In this document: piece by piece, positions 35,048-42,904 of the stretch
Layout of the letters: the number at the start of each line of letters is the position of its first letter
Position numbering within the stretch: the stretch's first letter is position 1
Origin: SABY01 sp964523795
Lineage (GTDB): Bacteria; Bacteroidota; Bacteroidia; Bacteroidales; 4484-276
Reading direction: 5' to 3'
DNA: 64,000 bases
Assembly (NCBI GenBank): GCA_964523795.1
Contig: CAZGAO010000015.1
Coordinates: forward strand, 6,905 to 70,904
The notes under the pieces: generated by a model
Database searches by the model: none
The model's input: only the letters and a program-made list of their open reading frames with translations
What the model was told of the DNA's origin: nothing
Position numbers and translations under genes: made by a program

Positions 35048-35851
35048 TTAGAGTTCATGGTCAGAAATATTGATTTTACCTTCAAAAACCTTTCTTGCCG
35101 GACCTTCGAGCCAAATATCTGCAAAGCCATTTCCGGCTTTTTGGGCATAAACCTTTAGTTTGCCACCCCTGGCAAAAATTTTAACTGGTGAGCTAAAATT
35201 GGAATGCGCTGCCAGCAAGGCCGTGGCGGCTGCTACTGCACCTGTGCCACAAGCCAGGGTTTCGTTTTCAACACCGCGCTCGTAGGTGCGTAATTTTACA
35301 CCATCCGATGTAATCTGCATAAAATTTACATTCACGCCCAATTTTTCAAAGGGCGGGCTGTAGCGGATTTCACGACCAAGTTTGGCTACATCCAAAGCAT
35401 CCAAAGCATCCACTTCGATCAAAATGTGTGGGGATCCCGAATCAACAAAGGTATAACCCTCCTGCTCCGTGATCGCACCAATATCCTTCATCTGCAATTT
35501 TACAATGGCAATATTTTCATCCTCGCTAATAATGCTGGCCTGATGCAAGCCATCGGTAGCACGAAAAGTAAAGTGCGTTTTGTTGATTCCCGATATTTTG
35601 GCAAACCAGGCAATACACCGGCCACCGTTGCCACATAAGCTTCCCTCGTAGCCATTAGCATTAAAGTAACGCATTAGGGAATCAGTTTCCGGGTCATCTT
35701 CAAGCATGATAAGCCCATCGGCACCAATACCAAAATGGCGGTCGCAGAGGAGCTTTACCACAACTGGTTCAGCATCAAACCATCGGTCGCGATTATCAAT
35801 CATCACAAAGTCGTTGCCGGCTCCCTCGTATTTACTGAATTGTATTTCCAT
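35048..35851 (-). CDS. dapF: Diaminopimelate epimerase
   Basis: A 267-residue enzyme that converts LL- to meso-diaminopimelate for lysine and peptidoglycan. The two active cysteines are present: C73 in SLCGNGGRC and C201 in LACGTGAVAAAT. The starting motif KYEGAGNDFVMIDN and NVNFMQI support the call. It is first in a tight minus-strand operon with GNAT, mltG and a TPR lipoprotein, a cell-wall themed group. Confidence 0.96.
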   Translation of the reverse strand: MEIQFSKYEGAGNDFVMIDNRDRWFDAEPVVVKLLCDRHFGIGADGLIMLEDDPETDSLMRYFNANGYEGSLCGNGGRCIAWFAKISGINKTHFTFRATDGLHQASIISEDENIAIVKLQMKDIGAITEQEGYTFVDSGSPHILIEVDALDALDVAKLGREIRYSPPFEKLGVNVNFMQITSDGVKLRTYERGVENETLACGTGAVAAATALLAAHSNFSSPVKIFARGGKLKVYAQKAGNGFADIWLEGPARKVFEGKINISDHEL

Positions 35852-35953
35852 TTAAGCTAAAAAATTCGTGGTGCAAAAAACGGCATTTTTTCTATCACAG
35901 CAATAATCACGTTAGAGCGTGCCAAATTTCATGGAAAGAGTTTTGTACCGGAA

Positions 35954-37243
35954 CTATTGGTCGGATGACTGCGCCCTGACAAAGTCCTCTCCCTGGATAA
36001 TATTTTGTAATTTTACTTTTATGAAAGTATTAACAGCATTTTGCTTATCTGAAGGGAATTTAATGGGAATATAATTCTCGCCATAGCCCTGCGCCATTCC
36101 ATTCACCACTTTTTCAACCAGAACTGTTTGCTCCTTGCCGAGCATGCGCTGGCGGTATTTTAGCGTTTCGCTTTCGGCCAGCTTGCGCATCACTCCGCTG
36201 CGTTGTGTTTTTTCCTTTTCAGGAATATGATCTTCCATGCGTGCTGCCCGCGTGCCTTTGCGCACCGAATATTTAAAAGTATGAATGTGTCCAAAACCAA
36301 TTTCTGAGGCCACAGCCAGGCTTTGTTCAAAATCCTGGGTGCTTTCGCCCGGAAAACCTACGATGATATCAGTGGTAAAATTGAAATCGGGATAACGCTG
36401 TCGCACCTTTTGAACGATAGCCATAAAACCATCGAGCGAATACATGCGGCGCATTTTTAGCAATAGCTCATCCGAGCCACTTTGCAGACATAAATGCAGG
36501 TGGGGCGTAAGTTTGGGGTGGGTAAACAAATCAAACAACTTCTCGCCAAAGCCTTCCGGCTCGATGGATGAAATGCGCAGGCGGAAATCGCCGGGAAGCT
36601 CCAGAATTTGTTCCACCAGATCTTCAAAATTATTATCTTCGAAATTGTAACGGCCAATATTTACACCTGTAAGCACCACTTCTTTGTATCCAAACTCCAC
36701 CACTTTTTTGATATTATCCAATATTTCGGCTACTGGGCGACTGGTCGCTCTTCCCCGCACTTTAGGAATAATGCAGAAAGTGCAAAAATTATCGCAGCCA
36801 TCCTGAACCTTAATCATGCTACGGGTATGAAAGGTTTTTTCGGCTGGCTGGTAGTCGAACAGGTTTTTATCGAAATGATCGGGATGATTGATTTCGCCCT
36901 TGAAGTGCCCATCGATGAGCGAAAAAATAGCACTCTTGTGCTCATTATCCACAAACCAGGTAACATTGCTTTGCGCCTTTTCGAGCTTTTCACGATGATT
37001 ATTCACCATACACCCGGTAACCACCAGCATCGAATCGGGATGTTTTTTGGCGGCTTGCTTAATTACCTGCTTCGACTTGCTGTCGCTTTGGTTGGTAACC
37101 GTGCAGGTGTTTACCACCACCACTTCGGCCTGTTCATCAAAATCGACAAGCTGGTATCCGTTTTTTTGAAATTGTGAAGCCAGGGCATCCGTTTCGTATT
37201 GATTGAGCCGGCAGCCTAAAGTTTTAAAAGCTATTTTCTTCAT
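35954..37243 (-). CDS. mtaB: tRNA t6A37 methylthiotransferase MtaB
   Basis: A 429-residue radical-SAM enzyme that adds a methylthio group to t6A at position 37 of tRNAs reading ANN codons. The N-terminal MTTase domain binds one Fe-S cluster (CRLNQYETDAL, VVNTCTVTNQSDSK, VVTGCMVNN), and the radical-SAM cluster is CDNFCTFC. The TRAM-like C-terminus (VLVEKVVNGMAQGYGENYIPIKF) is present. The CRLNQYE opening separates it from MiaB and RimO. It ends in a sequence close to the TCGGATGACT repeat arm. Confidence 0.93.
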   Translation of the reverse strand: MKKIAFKTLGCRLNQYETDALASQFQKNGYQLVDFDEQAEVVVVNTCTVTNQSDSKSKQVIKQAAKKHPDSMLVVTGCMVNNHREKLEKAQSNVTWFVDNEHKSAIFSLIDGHFKGEINHPDHFDKNLFDYQPAEKTFHTRSMIKVQDGCDNFCTFCIIPKVRGRATSRPVAEILDNIKKVVEFGYKEVVLTGVNIGRYNFEDNNFEDLVEQILELPGDFRLRISSIEPEGFGEKLFDLFTHPKLTPHLHLCLQSGSDELLLKMRRMYSLDGFMAIVQKVRQRYPDFNFTTDIIVGFPGESTQDFEQSLAVASEIGFGHIHTFKYSVRKGTRAARMEDHIPEKEKTQRSGVMRKLAESETLKYRQRMLGKEQTVLVEKVVNGMAQGYGENYIPIKFPSDKQNAVNTFIKVKLQNIIQGEDFVRAQSSDQ

Positions 37244-37248
37244 TCAAA

Positions 37249-38118
37249 TTAGTCCAAAAGTTTGTAAGCCATAATGCGATTGTCGAAAAAAGTGGGAACA
37301 AGTAAAATGTTTTTATCAGTAATCAAATAAATATCGGCAGCATTAATTTTGTTGTCGGTAGTATTAAAAAGCACTTCCGGCTCCTCTCCCGCTTTGACGC
37401 GCTGCACTTTGCCGCTCCAGTCCGAAAACACAAATCGTCCCTGTTGGTCAATCTCCAGACCATCCACGCCGCCATCAAATTCGGCCACTGTTAGTATTGT
37501 TTTTGTTTTCGGATCGATACTCACAATTTTACCCTTAGCACCGAGGTATAATAAGCCATCGCGGTAATTCATGCCGTTACATTTTTCAAAAGTTCCGGCG
37601 GGAAGCCATGGCTCTATTTTTCCATTAGCAAATTTATACACCGCGCCGGTGGCCATATCCGACACATACACGTTTCCATCGCCATCAAGGGTTACATCGT
37701 TGAGAAATTGGGCATCCGCAGCCTCGTAGTAATTAATAATCCTGCGGCTTTCCATATCTATTTCGGCAAGGCGATAAATATCGGCCACGTACAATTTGCC
37801 ATCACTTATAGCCATGCCTTTTGGCGCGTGAAGCCCGACAGCCCATTCCAACCTTACGATTCGTCCATCGGCTTCCAGTTGAGAGATAAAGCCATTTTCA
37901 TCGCGATCTGTTGGGTTTCCATTGATATTGGCTACATAAATCATTTCACCCTGTGGATTGTAAATCACCGATTCGGGTACCTGAAACACCGCCTTGGATT
38001 GCCAGGATTTTTGCACCTGATCTGAAAACACAGACTGTCCCTTGGCTGATTGAGGAAAAAAGAATGCTAATGAAATAAATGCAAAAGCAAGGTGGGAAAA
38101 ATGGATAAAAGTTTTCAT
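37249..38118 (-). CDS. Secreted SMP-30/gluconolactonase-like beta-propeller
   Basis: A 289-residue protein with a signal peptide ending near SAKGQ and a six-bladed NHL/SMP-30 propeller: ESVIYNPQGEMIYVANINGNP, GLHAPKGMAISDGKLYVADI, FLNDVTLDGDGNVYVSDM, CNGMNYRDGLLYLGAKG and VDGLEIDQQGRFVFSDWSG. Some family members hydrolyse lactones using a Ca2+ site, but many in Bacteroidota have no known activity. It is 5 bp upstream of mtaB in the same direction, possibly only by chance. Confidence 0.78.
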   Translation of the reverse strand: MKTFIHFSHLAFAFISLAFFFPQSAKGQSVFSDQVQKSWQSKAVFQVPESVIYNPQGEMIYVANINGNPTDRDENGFISQLEADGRIVRLEWAVGLHAPKGMAISDGKLYVADIYRLAEIDMESRRIINYYEAADAQFLNDVTLDGDGNVYVSDMATGAVYKFANGKIEPWLPAGTFEKCNGMNYRDGLLYLGAKGKIVSIDPKTKTILTVAEFDGGVDGLEIDQQGRFVFSDWSGKVQRVKAGEEPEVLFNTTDNKINAADIYLITDKNILLVPTFFDNRIMAYKLLD

Positions 38119-38128
38119 TGTTAAGAGT

Positions 38129-38170
38129 GTTAATTGTTATTCGTTAATTGTTATTCGTTAATTGTTATTC
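38129..38170 (+). repeat. Heptad array, six units alternating GTTAATT and GTTATTC
   Basis: Three perfect 14-bp repeats, each two heptads, followed by a decayed unit GTTGAGT. It starts 11 bp before the SMP-30 ATG on the other strand, so it lies in that gene's upstream region. It has the same period as the GATNTNN arrays but a different sequence. Confidence 0.85.
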
Positions 38171-38191
38171 GTTGAGTATGCTCGTTGGCAG

Positions 38192-38212
38192 AGACGCGCA
38201 AATTGCGCGTCT
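38192..38212. repeat. REP-like palindrome, second copy
   Basis: Identical 21-bp palindrome (arms AGACGCGCAA / TTGCGCGTCT) to 28830-28850. The flanking GTAC is on the opposite side, so the copies are inverted relative to each other. The rest of 38119-38415 holds no gene. Confidence 0.7.
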
Positions 38213-38415
38213 GTACTATTTTTGCGCTTGCTATTCATTAATCGTTAATTGCCTAAATATTTAGCCACGGGGTTTAGGACGGGTGTTGAAATAGAGGATG
38301 CCAACTCCGAGATTTTATTTAACAAGCATCAAAATAAAAAGTTTAAACACAAAAAAACCGGTCATGGTTTCTAATAGTGAAATCATTACCGGCAATTATT
38401 AACACAAAATTCTGC

Positions 38416-38763
38416 TTAGTGTCTCATCATTGATTTTACTTCAGCGGCAATCTGACGATTGTAATCGAAGGCAATTTTTTCGTAATTCACCGCATCCACA
38501 ATAGTTCCGATAAGACAGAGGCCACCGGTAAAGACGTAGAGAATTCCCAGGCCAATGTTGTTGGTCAGGAAACGCTGAATCCCGGCAATTAGCACTAAGC
38601 CCAGCAAAGTAGTAATCAGAATGAGTTGCGGATCGCGCCGCCGCGAGCGATAAACCATGGCAAAGTCTTCTACATGCTCATCGTCCAATTCTGTCAGGAG
38701 CTGGTCGAGAAAAAACAATTCGTTTCCTTTGGCCTCGGGGATAAATCGTAAAGTTCTGTTCAT
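38416..38763 (-). CDS. TM2 domain protein
   Basis: A 115-residue inner-membrane protein: a charged N-terminal part (1-48) and two helices (PQLILITTLLGLVLIAGIQRF, then LGILYVFTGGLCLIGTIVDAV) with the TM2 signature of a short polar turn between. Function of TM2 proteins is unclear. It overlaps the upstream DUF2752 gene by 4 bp (ATGA), so the two are translated together. Confidence 0.82.
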   Translation of the reverse strand: MNRTLRFIPEAKGNELFFLDQLLTELDDEHVEDFAMVYRSRRRDPQLILITTLLGLVLIAGIQRFLTNNIGLGILYVFTGGLCLIGTIVDAVNYEKIAFDYNRQIAAEVKSMMRH

Positions 38764-39077
38764 AACATTTTAGTATTTGATGAAAAAAATAAATTTTTTG
38801 ATAAGCTATAAATGCGAAAAGCGATGACAATAATAGCAAAAATTCCAAAGGGGTGCATTTTTAATGAGTCGATTATTTTTCCATGGAAGGCCATATTACA
38901 CGAACGCCCCAGTCCACAGCCCGGGCAATAGTCGAGTCCCAGGTTTTGAAAAGGGCAGAGCGTAAAGTGCTGTTCGGCGGGCATGGGCAGCATCAAAACA
39001 AGCAGAATAGCAACCCACATCACCAGCTCCAGGTTGTTGCGAAGTAAGCGAAAGATGTATTTTAAGTTTGTAATCAT
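38760..39077 (-). CDS. DUF2752 membrane protein
   Basis: A 105-residue protein with two or three helices and the DUF2752 motif CPFQNLGLDYCPGCGLGRSC, rich in cysteines that could bind metal or form disulfides. The ATG at 39077 is used rather than the TTG two codons earlier. DUF2752 and TM2 genes are frequently paired in Bacteroidota; their role is unknown. Confidence 0.82.
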   Translation of the reverse strand: MITNLKYIFRLLRNNLELVMWVAILLVLMLPMPAEQHFTLCPFQNLGLDYCPGCGLGRSCNMAFHGKIIDSLKMHPFGIFAIIVIAFRIYSLSKNLFFSSNTKML

Positions 39078-39229
39078 CGACAAAAAACAATGAGATAATT
39101 TGCAACGACAAAATGAATCGGCTAAGGTAGAATTTCTTTTTATACAGAGATTTTACGCCCTGGCCTTATTTGCATTGTTTCTAAACAAATTTTAAAATAT
39201 ACTTGCACCGTTTTTATAAAATGTTTAGA

Positions 39230-41152
39230 ATGAAAAAAATTGTACTCAAAGAAATTGTAACGCTGCTTGCGTGCTTTCTGTTTTCGATTCCCGTTTTTTC
39301 GCAATCGGCTGATATAGCCTACAAAGAAAAGTGGCGCAATCAATTTGCAGCTACCTTCTATTTTTCGGATGGCGACGGGCTGGAAGAAGTGGATACTGCT
39401 GCATTCAGAAGTAACGAGCAGGTGTGCTTTACGGTTATCCCGAATGCTGCCAGCGAAAAAGAATACTTTAAAGATGATGACATAAGCACCTGTTTTGCGC
39501 AATTCAAACTGCTACAAAACGGAAGTTTGATCGAAAACAACCAGACACCGCATGGCATACACAATGGCGAAGGGAAAATTGATAAAGTAGTCTTGTTTTT
39601 CCCAAAGAGTGAAATCACACTTTATGAACCCCTGGCTGTGGTGAGTATGATTGACACTTCGGATGTCATATTGATTTCGGACAAATATTATAATCAATAT
39701 CACAGCTACTTTCCGGCCTACCAGGAAGCTGCCGAGCTAAGCGACCAACGCAGGTACATCGAGACGTATAAGGCGGTGCTTCCCATCGTAAAAGATGCCC
39801 AAGATGAGCAGGAAATCAAGCACTACACCTTTTACGACCATGCTGCCAGCACCCTGGTTACCAATGCAATAATTCAGCATATCGACAGTCTGAGCCAACA
39901 GATGACAATCGCCGGAGCAGCGATAAAAGCTAATGCCGATGAGACGAAGCTGCAAACCATCGACTCTTTGTACGCTCTTATGCAATCGGGGGAACAAGCA
40001 TTTTCTTCCTATTTTGAAATGGGAGAACCGCAAAGTATGAAATGCCGCGAAGAATACACAGTGATGCTCGACAATGCCAAAGCCACTTCTGCAGCAGCCC
40101 ACGAATTATACAAGGACAAAGTGCTGCACTTCCTTGAAAATAAGGGTTACAACGATTATAAATTCCGGCTTTTTGTGGATGCGCTGGCCAAAATGGTAAG
40201 CCATCTTGATACGTTAAAAATATTACGAGACCCGGTGGAGATAAACTTTGCCCTATTGGATGAAATGCCTGACTTAAAAAATGAGCTGATGATGTCCAAT
40301 GCTCTCGAGGAATTCAGGCTGCTGGTAACGATGCTCAACGATGATATCCGTAACAAAAACAAGGTTTTTAATACCCGAATCATCGAGAACCTGCAAAGGA
40401 TAAAACCTGCCGAGCACGAACCCTATTTGCTTATTTTTTTGGCTTTCAACGAATTGGCTAACAATAAATCACTCTTTCTTAGCTATCTGATAGATGCACT
40501 GAAGTACTGCTCCGATGAAACCCTGGTGCTAAACATCGAGATGTGGATATTGAGCAATAATGCAACCCTCGAAAATCTCTCCGAATCTATCATACATCAA
40601 ATCAACCAGGGAATCAAGATGGTTATCAACGAAAACTGGACTGAGGCAGAGGCAACATTTAGTGCTATAACGCGCCAAGCCGGCACCATAGCTCCACCCT
40701 GGTTTTATCTGGGCAAAACTCAGTTTAAACAAGAGGAAACCTTTGCCGCCGAATCGAAGTTTGACAGGGCTCTCAATATTTATCCACAGTATATTGCTCC
40801 GCGTATCTTTAAATTTCAGATTTATCTAAAACAGGAAAAATATGATGACCTGCTAACGATGGTCGAAGATGCTCTGGAAACTAACGATATTTGGATCTTC
40901 CACTATTATAAGGCTGTGGCACTTAACAAAATGAACAAATATCAGTCAGCCATCAATGAGCTTCAGCAATATTGCATCACGATAAACAAGTATAATATCC
41001 CCCAGTATTTCATGCTTGGAGACTGTTTTAGAGAACTGAAAAAATATGAGCTTGCCAAAGATGCTTATCAGCAAACACAAAGCATCGACATCTATGCAAG
41101 CGAGGAATCGTACAACAAAAAGATGCAGATACTGGAAGAAGCGAGGAATTAG
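39230..41152 (+). CDS. Secreted TPR-containing protein of unknown function
   Basis: A 640-residue protein with signal peptide (MKKIVLKEIVTLLACFLFS...FSQ). An N-terminal beta-rich region of about 100 residues (FAATFYFSDGDGLEEVDTAA) is followed by a long helical region, and TPR units are clear in the last third (PPWFYLGKTQFKQEETFAAESKF, IFHYYKAVALNKMNKYQSA, PQYFMLGDCFRELKKYELAK). ATG 39221 is an alternative start three codons up. A near -7 box TATACTTG lies at 39198-39205. No known family was recognised for the N-terminal part. Confidence 0.7.
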   Translation: MKKIVLKEIVTLLACFLFSIPVFSQSADIAYKEKWRNQFAATFYFSDGDGLEEVDTAAFRSNEQVCFTVIPNAASEKEYFKDDDISTCFAQFKLLQNGSLIENNQTPHGIHNGEGKIDKVVLFFPKSEITLYEPLAVVSMIDTSDVILISDKYYNQYHSYFPAYQEAAELSDQRRYIETYKAVLPIVKDAQDEQEIKHYTFYDHAASTLVTNAIIQHIDSLSQQMTIAGAAIKANADETKLQTIDSLYALMQSGEQAFSSYFEMGEPQSMKCREEYTVMLDNAKATSAAAHELYKDKVLHFLENKGYNDYKFRLFVDALAKMVSHLDTLKILRDPVEINFALLDEMPDLKNELMMSNALEEFRLLVTMLNDDIRNKNKVFNTRIIENLQRIKPAEHEPYLLIFLAFNELANNKSLFLSYLIDALKYCSDETLVLNIEMWILSNNATLENLSESIIHQINQGIKMVINENWTEAEATFSAITRQAGTIAPPWFYLGKTQFKQEETFAAESKFDRALNIYPQYIAPRIFKFQIYLKQEKYDDLLTMVEDALETNDIWIFHYYKAVALNKMNKYQSAINELQQYCITINKYNIPQYFMLGDCFRELKKYELAKDAYQQTQSIDIYASEESYNKKMQILEEARN

Positions 41153-41167
41153 AATCGCCTACCTGAA

Positions 41168-41248
41168 AGTCACCCGGTGAATTATTCAAGCCGTTGGACG
41201 GTATTCTGAGTTTTAGTACTTTGTTTTGGCAGGATTCACCGGGTGACT
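41168..41248. repeat. 81-bp hairpin repeat, AGTCACCCGGTGAA type
   Basis: Arms AGTCACCCGGTGAA (41168-41181) and its exact reverse complement (41235-41248), lying between two convergent genes. Relative to 30821-30903 the arms differ at paired positions (T to C with A to G), so the stem is kept. It may also act as a two-way terminator here. Confidence 0.75.
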
Positions 41249-41267
41249 CTTTCCAGGAATAAGCCCT

Positions 41268-41891
41268 CTATTCCACCTTAGGAAAATCCAGCTTTTCGAT
41301 ATTCAGTTTCCTTAAATCAGTGTATCGCTTTATTACCCGCTCCGAAAATTTGCGGCGTACGGCAAAGGTAAGGCTGCATGTCATTTGAAAGTCCTGCGCT
41401 ACTATGGCGAGGTCTTCTTCTTTGATGATGCGCATTACATCGTTCATATCCACATAATCGAAACGAAGGGTAAATTGGTCTTTGATGATTTTGGTGATGA
41501 TGCTATTGTTTTGAATGGCATCTATAGCTGCAAATTTGTAGGCATTGATCAGGCCTCGCACGCCCAACTTGGTACCGCCAAAGTAGCGGATGACCACAAT
41601 GAGACAGTTAGTCAATTCGTGCGATAACAACTGCCCGTGAATGGGTTTGCCGGCCGTACCCGAGGGTTCTCCATCATCGTTGGCGCGGTATTCTTCACCC
41701 TCGAAACCCAAAACCCAGGCATAGCAGTGATGACGGGCATCGTGATATTGTTTCTTCAAAGCCTCGATTTCCGCTTTGGCCTGCTCCTCCGAAGCACAGA
41801 ATAATGCGTGAGCAATGAACTTACTTCCCTTGTCCTTAAAAAGTCCTTCCGAGCGGTTTGCTAATGTTTTGTAAGTGTCGATTATTTCCAT
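41268..41891 (-). CDS. yigZ: YigZ/IMPACT family protein
   Basis: A 207-residue two-domain protein. The N-terminal UPF0029/IMPACT domain has KGSKFIAHALF, HHCYAWVLG, ANDDGEPSGTAGKP and CLIVVIRYFGGTKLGVRGL, and the C-terminal DUF1949-like domain runs from about 138. Eukaryotic IMPACT limits GCN2 activation, while the bacterial role is unclear, perhaps linked to translation. It is 316 bp downstream of trmD, separated by a heptad-flanked spacer. Confidence 0.92.
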   Translation of the reverse strand: MEIIDTYKTLANRSEGLFKDKGSKFIAHALFCASEEQAKAEIEALKKQYHDARHHCYAWVLGFEGEEYRANDDGEPSGTAGKPIHGQLLSHELTNCLIVVIRYFGGTKLGVRGLINAYKFAAIDAIQNNSIITKIIKDQFTLRFDYVDMNDVMRIIKEEDLAIVAQDFQMTCSLTFAVRRKFSERVIKRYTDLRKLNIEKLDFPKVE

Positions 41892-41896
41892 AAGTG

Positions 41897-42208
41897 GTTA
41901 ATCGTTATTTGTTAATCGTTATTTGTTGATCGAAGCTGCCTGCCCCGACCCTTCAGAGAAATCCCGCTTTTGCGGATTAATCTTCCTTCGTTATTTTTTG
42001 CGTCAGAACAAATCCTGTGCTTTTAGAATTCCTCGTTGCTTCTTTTAGGTTTGACCTGAGTTGATTTTGAAAGACTTTATGCGCCTTGACATTCCATCGT
42101 CTGCAGGACATGGAATCGTCCAAAAAAAAATAAAAATCAAGTAGTTTCAATTCATCAAATTAATAGAGTGAAATATAAACGATTAACCATTTTCGATTAA
42201 CTATTCTC
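41897..42208. repeat. Heptad-flanked spacer between trmD and yigZ
   Basis: Left array of five heptads, GTTAATC and GTTATTT alternating (41897-41931). Right array of reverse-complement character, GATTAAC units at 42181-42187 and 42195-42201, running into the trmD stop. The 250 bp between, A+T rich with one G+C block near 41940, show no gene. Confidence 0.7.
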
Positions 42209-42887
42209 AAATCTCCTCCAGCAAATCCGGCCTGTGGTTTTTGGTTATCTCAAGTGCCTGGTCGTGCAGCCAGTCTGCAATTTTGCGTTCATCGCCCGAG
42301 CGCAGAATGTCTGGCACCTCCCACCCCCGGTAACTGGCCGGACGGGTGTAAACCGGCGGGCTGAGCAAACCATCCTGAAAAGAATCAGAAAGCGCGGAAG
42401 TTTCATCGCTGAGCACGCCGGGCATAAGGCGGATAATGCTGTCGGCCAAGACGGCGGCAGCCAGCTCACCCCCCGAGAGCACATAATCGCCAATAGAAAT
42501 TTCGTGGGTGATGTAATGATCGCGCAAACGCTGGTCGATGCCCTTGTAATGTCCACACAGAAAAATAAGATTTTCCTGGGTAGAAAGATGGTTTGCCAGC
42601 GATTGTTTTAGCACCTCACCATCGGGACTTAAAAAAATCACCTCATCATAATCGCGCTCGGCTTTCAGTTTATCAATCAGGTCGGCGATGGGCTGAATGG
42701 TCATCACCATGCCGGCGGCGTGGCCATAGGCATAGTCGTCCACGCGGCGATGCTTGTCGGTGCTGTAGTCGCGGATATCGTGAATATGGATTTCCGCAAG
42801 CCCTTTTTCTCGGGCGCGTTTAATGATGGAATGATCGAAGGGGCCGGCAAACATTTCCGGGAAAATAGTGAGTATGTCAATGCGCAT
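42207..42887 (-). CDS. trmD: tRNA (guanine-37-N1)-methyltransferase
   Basis: A 226-residue SPOUT enzyme that methylates G37 of tRNAs and prevents frameshifts. Conserved motifs: MRIDILTIFPEMFAGP, DDYAYGHAAGMVMTIQP, FLSPDGEVL, LICGHY-type FLCGHYKGIDQR, and SIGDYVLSGGELAAAVLADSI, the trefoil-knot SAM site. The usual rimM, rpsP and rplS neighbours are missing; instead it follows a metallophosphoesterase gene by 17 bp. Confidence 0.95.
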   Translation of the reverse strand: MRIDILTIFPEMFAGPFDHSIIKRAREKGLAEIHIHDIRDYSTDKHRRVDDYAYGHAAGMVMTIQPIADLIDKLKAERDYDEVIFLSPDGEVLKQSLANHLSTQENLIFLCGHYKGIDQRLRDHYITHEISIGDYVLSGGELAAAVLADSIIRLMPGVLSDETSALSDSFQDGLLSPPVYTRPASYRGWEVPDILRSGDERKIADWLHDQALEITKNHRPDLLEEI

Positions 42888-42904
42888 AAGGTAGAGTAGT
42901 ATTG

